Positions 23,909 through 32,711 of a stretch of DNA of 64,000 nucleotides are shown here, piece by piece. The notes beneath the pieces are model-generated. The model was not told the origin of the DNA. It worked only from the letters and a program-made list of their open reading frames with translations, and searched no databases. Positions within the stretch are counted from its first letter, which is position 1. Every line of letters begins with the position of its first letter. The translations under genes and the position numbers were made by a program. This DNA is from CATQGW01 sp965242565 (GTDB lineage: Bacteria > Chloroflexota > Dehalococcoidia > Bin125): assembly GCA_965242565.1 (NCBI GenBank), contig OZ251457.1, positions 682,001 through 746,000 on the forward strand, in the 5' to 3' direction.

Positions 23909-24571
23909 TTATTCGGCGGGTTGGGGTTCCTCGGGGGCGGTTGGATCGGGGTTCTCCGGCGGGAGTTGAATGGGGCGGGGTTCGCCGTTGGGAGCGCGGT
24001 TGGCGGTGGTGTGGAACTCGGCGGCGAGGCGGGCGGCGGGTTGGTTCCAGTCGATGCTGAGGGCGTCGGCGCGGTCGGCCTCGATGCAGAGGATCGGATG
24101 CGCGACGGCGGAGCCGTCCTCGCTGCGGAAGGTGGTGTAGACATCGACGCGGACGTGATCGGGGCGGAAGTTGGGCACGTCGTAGAAGATCATTTCGACC
24201 AGGCGCAGGGCGATCGCGTAGGCGGTGTCGAGCGAGCTGGCGATCTGTTGGCGCGCGCCGTTGACGACGCCGAATTCGGGGTCGGCGGAGGTGCTGACAT
24301 GGACGTACTGGACGCCCTCCTCGGCGCCGGCGGCGAGCAGGTCCATGCCCTGCACGCCGGCCCAGACGACGGCGCTGATGTCTTTGGGCGGGCGCTGGGT
24401 TTTCCAGCGCTCGATTTCCTGGTCGAGGATGCCGCGGATCGCTTCAATGTCGTTCTGGGCGACGAGTTGCCGCCAGAAGCGGTGGGTGCGGGCTTCTTTG
24501 AAGAGCAGCAGGCCGAAGCCGCCGAAGATCGCGGCGATGATCGCGAAGCCGATGGTGACGCCTTCGTTCAT
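23909..24571 (-). CDS. Membrane-anchored hypothetical protein
   Basis: The product has 220 residues with an N-terminal anchor (VTIGFAIIAAIFGGFGLLLF) and then a basic FKEARTHRFWRQL. The soluble part contains DISAVVWAGVQGMDLLAAGA, VQYVHVSTSADPEFGVVNGA, and FRPDHVRVDVYTTFRSEDGS, which I do not recognise. The C-terminal 35 residues are Pro/Glu-rich. Its ATG overlaps the stop of aroE by 4 bases (ATGA), so it is the last gene of the alaS-ruvX-mltG-aroE operon. Its role is unknown. Confidence 0.7.
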   Translation of the reverse strand: MNEGVTIGFAIIAAIFGGFGLLLFKEARTHRFWRQLVAQNDIEAIRGILDQEIERWKTQRPPKDISAVVWAGVQGMDLLAAGAEEGVQYVHVSTSADPEFGVVNGARQQIASSLDTAYAIALRLVEMIFYDVPNFRPDHVRVDVYTTFRSEDGSAVAHPILCIEADRADALSIDWNQPAARLAAEFHTTANRAPNGEPRPIQLPPENPDPTAPEEPQPAE

Positions 24572-25452
24572 GGGGCGGCCTCCGCCATCGCGGCGCGCGC
24601 CGCGTTGAGCATGATCTCGGTCGGTGCGCCACGCCGCGTCCAGAGTTCAAAGGAGGCGGCACCCTGATAGACGAGCATGGGGAGGCCGCCGACAGCGCGC
24701 AGCCCAGCGGTCTGCGCGGCTTGGACCAGCGGTGTCTCGACGGGGTTGGCGATTAGGTCCACGAGCACAGCGTCGGGCCGGAGCGCGGCGGGGTCAAAGG
24801 GGATCTGGCCGTCGGTGGGGCTGCCGCGCAGGCCGACGGAGGTGCATTGGACGACGATTTGGGCGTCGCGGAGCGCATCGGGGACAGCCTCATCGTCGGC
24901 GCCGAGCGAGCGGAGCCGCGCGCCGGCCGAGGCGGAGGCGAGGTCATGGCGCAGCCGTCCGGCGCGGACGGCGGTGCGGTTGACGATGGTGAGCGCCTCA
25001 GCGCCGCGCCAGATCAGGGCCCAGGCGACGGCGCGGGCGGCACCGCCCGCGCCCCAGAGCAGGGCGCTCGCGCCGGCGGGGTCGCAGCCCGCTTCTTCGA
25101 GCGAGCGCTGGAAGCCGGCCACATCGGTGTTGTAGCCCTGTAAGTGTCCGTCGTTGTTGACGATCGTGTTGACCGCGCCGACGAAGCGGGCGGTCTGGTC
25201 GAGGCCGTCCATGTGGCGCACGACGGCTTCCTTGTAGGGGATCGTGACATTCGCGCCGAGCGCGTCGGGATCGCGCAGGCTGTCGACGCGGGCGGGCAGC
25301 GCGTCGGGCGCAACATCCCAGGCTTCGTAGCGGGCGTCGAAGTTGACGGCGTCGAAGGCGGCCTGCTGGAAACGGGGCGAGATGCTGTGGGCGACGGGAT
25401 GTCCGATCACGCCGACGCGGGCGGGGGGCTGGTGAGCTATCTGGGTGGTCAC
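24568..25452 (-). CDS. aroE: Shikimate dehydrogenase
   Basis: This 294-residue enzyme reduces 3-dehydroshikimate with NADPH in the aromatic amino-acid pathway. Shikimate-binding motif GHPVAHSISPRFQQAAFDAV and the catalytic Lys of ANVTIPYKEAVVRH are present, as is NTDVAGF. The nucleotide site is LLWGAGGAARAVAWAL followed by IVNRT, whose Arg favours NADPH. The GTG at 25452 overlaps the mltG stop as GTGA, so translation is coupled. The partner enzyme AroQ lies 20 kb away at 44495. Confidence 0.92.
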   Translation of the reverse strand: MTTQIAHQPPARVGVIGHPVAHSISPRFQQAAFDAVNFDARYEAWDVAPDALPARVDSLRDPDALGANVTIPYKEAVVRHMDGLDQTARFVGAVNTIVNNDGHLQGYNTDVAGFQRSLEEAGCDPAGASALLWGAGGAARAVAWALIWRGAEALTIVNRTAVRAGRLRHDLASASAGARLRSLGADDEAVPDALRDAQIVVQCTSVGLRGSPTDGQIPFDPAALRPDAVLVDLIANPVETPLVQAAQTAGLRAVGGLPMLVYQGAASFELWTRRGAPTEIMLNAARAAMAEAAP

Positions 25453-26519
25453 GGGGACCTCCAGCGCTCGATATTGGCCTGGTGCTCTTCGTAGGTTTCG
25501 GCGAAGGCGTGCGAGCCGTCGCCGCGGGCGAAGAAGAAGAGGTAGGGCACAACGTCCGGCGCGACGGCGGCGCGCAGCGAGGCGAGCCCGGGCGCGGCGA
25601 TCGGGGTGGGCGGCAGCGCGGGCGCGGTGTAGGTGTTCCAGGGCGAGGTTGAGGCGAGGTCTTCGAGGGTGAGGTCGCGCTTCCACCAGCCGTGGGCGGC
25701 TACGGCGGCGGCGGTGTTGGCGACGGCGTACTGCACGGTGGGGTCGGCCTGGAGGGGCATGCCGAGCTCGATTCGGTTCCAGAGTACGGCGGCGATGATC
25801 GGGCGCTCTTCGTCGAGCACGGCTTCGCGCTCGACGATTGAGGCGATTGTCAGCACCGCGTGCAGGCTACGACCCTGCAGGTCGGCGTTGAGCAGCACGG
25901 GGGCGGTTTCGGCGTCGAAGCGTTCGAGCATCGCGCGCACGACCTGGTCGGCGGTGACGCCGAGCGGGAAGTCGTAGTCGGCGGGGAAGAGGTAGCCCTC
26001 GAGTCCGAGTCCCTGCGGGCGCGAGGCGGCGAACGTGCCGGCGGCGTTCTCGGAGCGTTGGAGGGCGGCGAAGAAATCGGCGGCGGAGACGATCCGTTCG
26101 GCCTGGAGGCGTTCGGCGATCTGCTCGAGGCGCAGGCCCTCGGGGATGATGATGCGCAGCGGCGAGCGTTCGCCGTTGTGGACGCGGCGGGCGATTTCGT
26201 AGCTGCTCAGGCCCGCTTCGAAGGAGTACGCGCCTGCTTCGAGTCCGTCCTCCCAGCCGAGCAGTTGGACGAGCGTGGTCCAGCGGCGCGGGGAGTTGAT
26301 CAGTCCGGCGGCGTAGAGGCGGTCAGCCATTTCGGCGGCGGTGTCGCCGGGCTGAAGCTGGACCGCGCCGGCGGGGGCGATGCGGACCGTCGCGGCGGTG
26401 GTCGACTCGCGGCTGAAGACGGCGTTGGGGCTACCGATGATCGCCGCAGCGGCGACGATCAGGCAGGCGGCGACGGCGCTGCCGGCGAGCAGCAGCGGGA
26501 GGTTGTTGAGCGGGTTCAC
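25449..26519 (-). CDS. mltG: Endolytic murein transglycosylase MltG
   Basis: The product has 356 residues. One N-terminal membrane helix (LPLLLAGSAVAACLIVAAAA) anchors it, and the YceG/MltG domain faces the wall. The catalytic Glu lies in LTIASIVEREAVLDEERP, and the signature LGMPLQADPTVQYAVAN follows. It is thought to cut nascent glycan strands and end their growth. The start is GTG and overlaps the ruvX stop by 4 bases; its own stop overlaps aroE. The order alaS-ruvX-mltG-aroE is a known conserved arrangement. Confidence 0.92.
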   Translation of the reverse strand: MNPLNNLPLLLAGSAVAACLIVAAAAIIGSPNAVFSRESTTAATVRIAPAGAVQLQPGDTAAEMADRLYAAGLINSPRRWTTLVQLLGWEDGLEAGAYSFEAGLSSYEIARRVHNGERSPLRIIIPEGLRLEQIAERLQAERIVSAADFFAALQRSENAAGTFAASRPQGLGLEGYLFPADYDFPLGVTADQVVRAMLERFDAETAPVLLNADLQGRSLHAVLTIASIVEREAVLDEERPIIAAVLWNRIELGMPLQADPTVQYAVANTAAAVAAHGWWKRDLTLEDLASTSPWNTYTAPALPPTPIAAPGLASLRAAVAPDVVPYLFFFARGDGSHAFAETYEEHQANIERWRSP

Positions 26520-26983
26520 GGCTGCTCATCCAACCAGCGCTGGAGGATGCGAGCGGCGGCGCGGGCGTGGCTTTCGCGGCGTTGGCGCTGCCGTTCGGCG
26601 GGCGTGGCGCGGGCGCGGCGGCGCTGCTTGCCGCGTGCAGACTGGCCAAGCTGCTGCGCGATCGGCGCATCGTCGAGCGAGGTGTGGCGCTCGCTCTGGG
26701 CGCGGCAATCGGCTCCCAGTTGGGCGGCGAGCTGTTCGCCGAAGCGACGGAAGCGGGCGGCCTGTTCGTCTTCCGTGCCGTCGGCGCGGGTGGGGACGCC
26801 GACGACGACGGTCGCCACATCCTCGCCGTCGAGCAGGCCGCGCACCGCGCCGGCCGCGTCGTTTTGCGCTTCGGAGAGGTCAATTGAACCGAGCGGGAAG
26901 GCGAGTCGGTTGTCGCCGGCGGCGCGTGCGACGCCGAGCCAGCGCTCGCCGGGATCGATGCCGAGGATGCAGCGGCGCTGCAT
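26516..26983 (-). CDS. ruvX: RuvX/YqgF-type putative Holliday junction resolvase
   Basis: This 155-residue protein has the RNase H-like motif CILGIDPGERWLGVARAAGD and the second strand VATVVVGVPTRADGTEDEQA. The C-terminal acidic residue is probably the Asp in SLDDAP. YqgF also acts in 16S rRNA 5'-end processing. A long Arg/Ala-rich stretch (GKQRRRARATPAERQRQRRE) between the last strand and end is unusual and basic enough to bind nucleic acid. It begins 7 bases after alaS ends. Confidence 0.87.
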   Translation of the reverse strand: MQRRCILGIDPGERWLGVARAAGDNRLAFPLGSIDLSEAQNDAAGAVRGLLDGEDVATVVVGVPTRADGTEDEQAARFRRFGEQLAAQLGADCRAQSERHTSLDDAPIAQQLGQSARGKQRRRARATPAERQRQRRESHARAAARILQRWLDEQP

Positions 26984-26989
26984 GATGGT

Positions 26990-29830
26990 CTAGGACCCGT
27001 CGGCGAGTTGGGCGCGGACGGCGTCGGGCACGGCGGCGATCGCGGCGTCGAGCTGCGAAGCGTCGCGCCCACCGGCCTGCGCCATCTCCGGCTTGCCGCC
27101 GCCGCCGCCGGCGGCGATCCGCGCGACGCCGCCGATTAGCTTGCCGGCGTGCAGGCCGCGCTCCACCAGCCCGGGCGTGATCATGGCGACGAAGAGGGGG
27201 CGCTCGTCGGCGACCGCGCCGAGCACGATCACGGCCTCATCGAGGCGGCGGCGCACCTCGTCGCCGGCGCTGCGCAGCGCGGAGGCCGATTCGACCTCGA
27301 CGCGGCCGGCGACGACGGGCACGCCGTCGACGTCGATCGGGTTGGCGGCGAGCTGCTCGGCAACCGACGCGCCGGTTTGGGCCTCGACCGCGGCGAGGCG
27401 GCGGCGGAGGTCCTGGAGCTCGCCGCGCATCTGGTCGACGCGGTCGGGGAGCGTGTCGGGGGTGGCACGGAGCGAGTCGGAGACGTTGTCGAGCGTGGCG
27501 AGCCGCTGCTCGACCCACTTTTCCGCAGCCGCGCCGGTGAGCGCCTCGATGCGGCGCAGCCCCGCGCCGACGCTGCTTTCAGAGACGATCTGGAAGTCGC
27601 CCACGAAGCCGGTCGCGGGCGCGTGGGTGCCGCCGCAGAGCTCCTTGCTGAAGCAGTCGTGGATGTGCGGCGCGGGGTCGCAGATTTCGACGACGCGGAC
27701 CTCGGTGGCGTATTTCTCGCCGAAGATCGCCATCGCGCCGCGCTCCAGCGCCTGTTCGTAGGGCAGTTGCAGGGTTTCGACGGCGATGTCGTCGCGGATG
27801 CGGGCGCGGACGACGCGCTGCACGTCGCGCAGCTGCTCGGCGCTGGGCGCTTCCGATTGCGTGTAGTCGAAGCGCAGGTGGTCGGGCGCGACCAGCGAGC
27901 CGGCCTGGCGCACATGGTCGCCGAGCACCTCGCGCAGCGCGGCGTGGAGCAGATGGGTAGCCGTGTGGTTGCGCGTCGTGTCGGCGCGGCGGGCGCGGTC
28001 GACGACTGCTTCGGCGGCGTCGCCCACGGCGATTTCGCCGGCGGTGATTTCGCCGATGTGGGCGATCACGTCGCCGAACGCCTTGGTGTCGGAGATCTCG
28101 ATCTGCGCCGCGCCGACGCGAATCAGGCCGGCGTCGCCGACCTGCCCGCCGCCTTCGGGATAGAAGGGCGTTTCGTGGAGGGCGATGCTGACGCTGTCGC
28201 CGGTCTGGGCGCGCCCGACCAGTTCGCGCTCGCGGACGATCGCGGCGATCGTGGATGCGACGGCGGCCTGCTCGTAGCCGGAGAAGGTCGTTGTTATGTC
28301 CAGTTCGGCGAAGACGGCGGCATCGGCGTCGTCCTTGAAATCGGAGTCCCTTCGGGCGCGTTCCTGGTGGTCGGCGAGGAGGCGCTGGAATTCGTCGGTG
28401 TCGACGCTGAGACCGGCGTCGCGGGCGATCTCAGTGATCAGGTCGAGCGGCACGCCGTAGGTGTCGTAGAGCAGAAAGGCCTCGCGCCCGGTGATCCGGC
28501 CGGTAGACGTCTCGAGGCGCGAGAGCGCGTCCTGCGCCGAGCGACTGAGCGGCTTGGCTTCGGCCTGCGTCGCAGACCAGAGCGGCGCGCTGCGCGCGGT
28601 GACGCCGTTTCCGACGGCCTCGATCTCGCGTTCCAGCGCGTCAATGTCCCAGGTTGAGGCGTCTGCGCCGCCGTCCTGGTAACGCTTGAGCACGGTGGCG
28701 TGGCCCCGCTTCATCGGGATCGTCTGCTCTTCGAGCAGAGCGCGGCCGGTGGCGAGCGTCTGGCGGAAGCGCTCTTCCTCCTGGTTGAGCACGCTGTCGA
28801 CCAGCGCGCGTTGCTCGATGACCTCGGCGTAGTCGGGGCCCATCAGCGCGCGGACCTGCTCGGCGACGCTGGAGAGGATCGGCGCTTCGAGTCCCAGCTG
28901 GTCGGCGTGGTAGAGCGCACGGCGGATTAGCCGGCGCAGCACGTAGCCGCGCCCGTCGCTGGCGGGGATCGCGCCGTCGGAGATCAGGAAGGTCATCGCG
29001 CGCCCGTGCTCGGCGACGACGCGCATCGAGCGGCGCTGGGCGTCGGGCGCCGCGGCGTATTCGGCACCGCACCGCTCGCCGATGTAGTCCAGCAACGGCG
29101 CGAAGAGGTCGGTGTCGTAGAGGTTGGATTTCTCCTGGAGCATCATCGCCCAGCGCTCGAGTCCCGCGCCGGTGTCGATGCTCTGTGCGGGCAGGTCGAC
29201 CAGCGAGCCGTCGGGCTGGCGGTTGTACTGCATGAAGACGAGGTTCCAGATTTCGAGGAAGCGCTCCTCATCGTCGGCGGGTCCGGCGTTGGGCGCGCGC
29301 GGGTCGGGCCGCATGTCGTAGTGCAGCTCCGAACAGGGACCGCAGGGACCTTCGGGGCCGGCCGCCCAGAAGTTGCCTTGGTCTTCGCCGTAGCGGAAGA
29401 TCTTGTGGTCGGGCAGCCCGATCTTGCGCCACTGGTCGTAGGCGAAATCGTCGTCGGTGAAGACGGTGGCGACGAGCCGCTCGGGGCTGATGCCGATCAC
29501 GTCGGTGACCAGCTCCCAGGCCCAGGCCTGGGCCTCGGCCTTGAAGTAGTCGCCGAGCGAGAAGTTGCCCAGCATCTCGAACATCGTCAGGTGGCTGGCG
29601 TCGCCCACCTCGTCGATATCCGTCGTGCGGAAGCACTTCTGAATCGAAGTGAGGCGATGGTGTGGCGGCTGCGCCTCTCCCGCGAAGAACGGCTTGAAGG
29701 GCACCATGCCGGCGGAGGTGAAGAGCAGCGTCGGATCGCCGGGCGCGATCAGCGGCGCGCTGGCCACCCGCAGGTGGTCGCGCTGCACGAAGAAGTCGGT
29801 GAAGGTGGCGCGGATCGTCTGGGCGTCCAT
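26990..29830 (-). CDS. alaS: Alanyl-tRNA synthetase
   Basis: The product has 946 residues and joins alanine to tRNA-Ala. Class II motifs are seen from the N-terminus (FTSAGMVPFKPFF; SHLTMFEMLGNFSLGDYF). The editing domain zinc ligands are HTATHLLHAAL and CGGTH. The C-terminal part carries a coiled-coil oligomerisation segment (MRGELQDLRRRLAAVEAQTG) and a Gly-rich C-Ala region (GGVARIAAGGGGGKPEMAQA). It is about 70 residues longer than usual because of an insert before GREAFLLYDTYG. A TATAGT -10 element and GGAGCC precede the ATG at 29830. Confidence 0.95.
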   Translation of the reverse strand: MDAQTIRATFTDFFVQRDHLRVASAPLIAPGDPTLLFTSAGMVPFKPFFAGEAQPPHHRLTSIQKCFRTTDIDEVGDASHLTMFEMLGNFSLGDYFKAEAQAWAWELVTDVIGISPERLVATVFTDDDFAYDQWRKIGLPDHKIFRYGEDQGNFWAAGPEGPCGPCSELHYDMRPDPRAPNAGPADDEERFLEIWNLVFMQYNRQPDGSLVDLPAQSIDTGAGLERWAMMLQEKSNLYDTDLFAPLLDYIGERCGAEYAAAPDAQRRSMRVVAEHGRAMTFLISDGAIPASDGRGYVLRRLIRRALYHADQLGLEAPILSSVAEQVRALMGPDYAEVIEQRALVDSVLNQEEERFRQTLATGRALLEEQTIPMKRGHATVLKRYQDGGADASTWDIDALEREIEAVGNGVTARSAPLWSATQAEAKPLSRSAQDALSRLETSTGRITGREAFLLYDTYGVPLDLITEIARDAGLSVDTDEFQRLLADHQERARRDSDFKDDADAAVFAELDITTTFSGYEQAAVASTIAAIVRERELVGRAQTGDSVSIALHETPFYPEGGGQVGDAGLIRVGAAQIEISDTKAFGDVIAHIGEITAGEIAVGDAAEAVVDRARRADTTRNHTATHLLHAALREVLGDHVRQAGSLVAPDHLRFDYTQSEAPSAEQLRDVQRVVRARIRDDIAVETLQLPYEQALERGAMAIFGEKYATEVRVVEICDPAPHIHDCFSKELCGGTHAPATGFVGDFQIVSESSVGAGLRRIEALTGAAAEKWVEQRLATLDNVSDSLRATPDTLPDRVDQMRGELQDLRRRLAAVEAQTGASVAEQLAANPIDVDGVPVVAGRVEVESASALRSAGDEVRRRLDEAVIVLGAVADERPLFVAMITPGLVERGLHAGKLIGGVARIAAGGGGGKPEMAQAGGRDASQLDAAIAAVPDAVRAQLADGS

Positions 29831-29854
29831 ACAGGCTCCGGTTCGGATGATGCG

Positions 29855-29860
29855 ACTATA
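29855..29860 (-). promoter_or_regulatory. -10 element of the alaS operon
   Basis: On the minus strand this is TATAGT, 24 bases before the alaS ATG. It matches the -10 at 9782-9787. It should drive alaS, ruvX, mltG, aroE and the following membrane-protein gene. Confidence 0.5.
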
Positions 29861-29902
29861 TCGCGCCGCAGCAGATTGGCTGCGATTCAGCGGCGCTGGC
29901 GC

Positions 29903-32566
29903 TTACGGGCGCGAAGCGCGGCAAGTGCCGGAGCGGTTGGCCAGCAGGCCGCCGGAGCCGGTGCGGGGGAAGCCGGTGAGCTCAAGCGGCGGCTCGCGCA
30001 GCGAAGCGGGGATGTCGAGCACTCCCCTGTAGATGATCCAGCAGGCGACGGTTCCGGACTGGCTGAGCGCGCAGGCGTGACGGTTGCCGGACGCGATCGC
30101 GCGGTACTTGCCGGCGGGCGGTTGGGCCTGACCGTCGAACGTGTAGCCCCAGCATCGGATCTCGCCCGACTCTCGCAGCGCGCATGTGTGGCGGTCGCCG
30201 GCGGCGATGGCCGTGAAGCGGCCGGTGAGTGGATCGGCTTCGCCGTGGCTGTTGCGGCCCGAACACTCGGCCTCGCCCGATTCCCGCAGCCCGCAGGTGT
30301 GGGCGGCGCCGACTGAGACGGCGCTGAAGCGGCTGGCGGGGACATCGGTTTGCCCGTCGTCGTTCGCTCCCCAGCAAGTCAGCTCGCCCGACTCACGTAT
30401 GGCGCAGGTGTGCCCGTAGCCGTGGCTGAGCGAGCGGAAACGGCCCTCCGGCGGCTCATCCACCGGGTCGCCGTAGGGTCGACGGTTCCAGCACTCGATT
30501 TCGCCCGACTCGCGCAGACCGCAGAATCTGTGCCCCATCTCGCTGAGCGCGGTGAAGCGGCCCTCGATCACGCCCCCCCAGATGTCGAAATTGGACGACC
30601 AACACTCAACTTCGCTTGTCTCGCGCAGCAGGCCGCAGACATCGCCGTCGCCGGCTGTGACCGCGCTGTAGCGGCGCGCCGACACCCTGCTGTAGGGCTC
30701 GCCGTTGAACTTCCAGCACAGGACCTCACCTGAGTGTCGCACGCCGCAGGTGCGAGAGTAGCTCGCGCTGACCTGGACGAAACGGCCGGCCGGAACGCTC
30801 ATCCGGCTTGCGAGGCCGGATCCCCAGCACTCGATTTTGCCGGACTCCAGCAGGGCGCAGGTGCGAGTGCTGAAATTGCGGCTGGCGCTGGCGGCGGTGA
30901 AGCGACCGGGCGGTGCGTCGGTTTGGCCGTAGTGGTTCGACCCCCAGCACTCAAGCTCGCCGGACTCGCGTAGACCGCAGGCGTGCCGCAAACCGACGCT
31001 GACCGCAGTGAAAGCGCCCGGCGGTGGGTCAACCTGGTCGATGCCCCTTGACCTCCAACACTCGAGCTCGCCGGTCTCGCGCAGCGCGCAGTGGCCGTAC
31101 TCGCCCAAGCTGACGGCGCTGAAAGCGCCCGCCGGCGGATCTGTTCGGAGTCCCCAGCAGGCCAGCTCACCGGAGTCGCGCACTGCGCAGGCGTAATGAT
31201 CGGCGGCGCTAACGGCAGTGAAACGACCGGGCGGCGGTTCGGCCAGGCCGTAGTGGTCGTAGCCCCAGCACACGATTTCACTCGACTCGCGCAGGCCGCA
31301 GGTGTGCCCCTGACCGGCAGCGATCGCGCGGAAACGGCCCGCGGGCGGGACCGCCTGGCCGTGTGTGTTCAGCCCCCACCAGGCGATCTCGCCCGACTCG
31401 CGTAGGGCGCAGGTGTGATTGTCGCCGCCGCCGACGGTGCTGAACGTCCCCGCCGGCGCGTCGGACTCGCCGTCGTCGTTGCTTCCCCAGCAGGTGATCT
31501 CGCCCGTCTGGAGCAGAGCGCAGGCGTGTGCTTCGCCGGTTGCGATCGCGACGGCGCGCGGGCCGCTGGGCGGCACGCCGACGAAATGGTTGCTGGGCGC
31601 GTCGGTCTGGCCGCGGTCGTTGCGGCCCCAGCACTGCACTTCGCCCGCGTCCGTTACGCCGCAGGCGTGGCTCCAGCCGGCGCTGATTTGGGTGTAGCGG
31701 CCGGGCGTCGGGTTCGTCTGGCTCCAACTGCCGTCGCCCCAACAGCGCGTGGCGCCGTCCCGGGTCAAGGCGCACGCCCACGTGTAGCTCACGTTGCCGC
31801 CAACAGGGCCGCTCGAGCTCTCGCCGCCTGCGGCGACCTGGACAGCGTTTTCGCTCGGCGGGCCAGCTTTGTCATCCTCAAAGTTCTCATAGAGGGATGG
31901 TCCCCAGCAGTGCGTCTCGCCGGTCTCTGTGAGTGCGCAGGCGTCGCTGTCGCCGACGCTGACCTGGCGGAAGCGCGTTTCGGGTGCGGTGGGCAAGCGG
32001 TACCAGTAGTCGAAGCCGCTGGTCGTCCACAGGTACCAACCCCAGCAGCGCAATTGACCGGCCGCGGTCACCGCGCAGGTCTGACGCTCGCCCGCGCTGA
32101 TCTGAGTGAAGCGTTCGCCCGGGACATTGCCGCCGGCGTTGAACCCCCAGCAGCGCGCCGCGCCGTCTTCCGTGAGCGCGCAGGTGTGCTCATCGCCGGC
32201 GCTGACCTGGCTGAAGCGCCCGCTTGGGGCGTCGGCCTGGCCGTCATCGTTGCGGCCCCAGCAGCGCGCTTCTCCGCTCTCCGTCAGTGCGCAGGTGTGG
32301 TGAGAACCGGCGCTAACCTGCGCGAAACGGCCCCCTGGCGCGTCGATCTAGCCGTGCTCGTTGTCGCCCCAACAACGAATCTCGCCGCTCCGCGCCAGTG
32401 CGCAGGTGTGATCCCTGCCGGCCGAGACGGCCACGGCCGGGTTGGCCTGCTGCGCCGCTGCGGGCGATTCGCCGACGACGGCGAGCGTGGCGACAGCCAA
32501 CAGAAGCAACGCCCCTGCCGCGCTTGCGAGGGCGGCTCTGCGGACGAGCGCGAGGGCTGAGCGCAT
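29903..32566 (-). pseudogene. Secreted RCC1-like beta-propeller protein, broken by an amber codon
   Basis: The frame is continuous from ATG 32566 to the stop at 29903 (about 887 codons) except for one TAG at 32348-32350. The N-terminus is a signal peptide (LASAAGALLLLAVATLAVVG, then AAAQ). About 21 repeats of 36-38 residues follow, each with HTCALRESGEIECWG-like core and GRFTAVSAG-like strand, so each repeat has a Cys pair. Other repeats read GQTDAP or GQADAP where the TAG lies, so CAG has become TAG. The part downstream could start at 32071 but would lack a signal. Intact relatives are probably surface or secreted propellers. Confidence 0.85.
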
Positions 32567-32711
32567 CGTGGACTTCCGTCTCCGCGGGGGCTTGGGGGCG
32601 GGGAGGGCCAGAATAGGCAGCCGGCGGGGGAACGGGAGCGGACGAAACGTGCTAGCGTCGCGGGGTGAGAGGGTTGCGCCGAGCGCGCCCGCTAGAGGCC
32701 GAGGGCCTGAT

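Noticed and set aside
22522..24144. 540-residue leftward open frame
   Set aside because: It translates the palindromic repeat array and the transposase in a wrong frame; Pro/Ser/Arg low complexity.
27149..28657. 502-residue antisense open frame over alaS
   Set aside because: It is Gly/Ala/Asp-rich with no recognisable domain, and lies opposite a well-conserved gene; GC-rich DNA yields such shadows.
29903..32566. CRISPR-like periodic DNA in the RCC1-like gene
   Set aside because: The period is coding (36-38 codons), diverged at third positions, and follows the Cys-Trp-Gly protein repeat.
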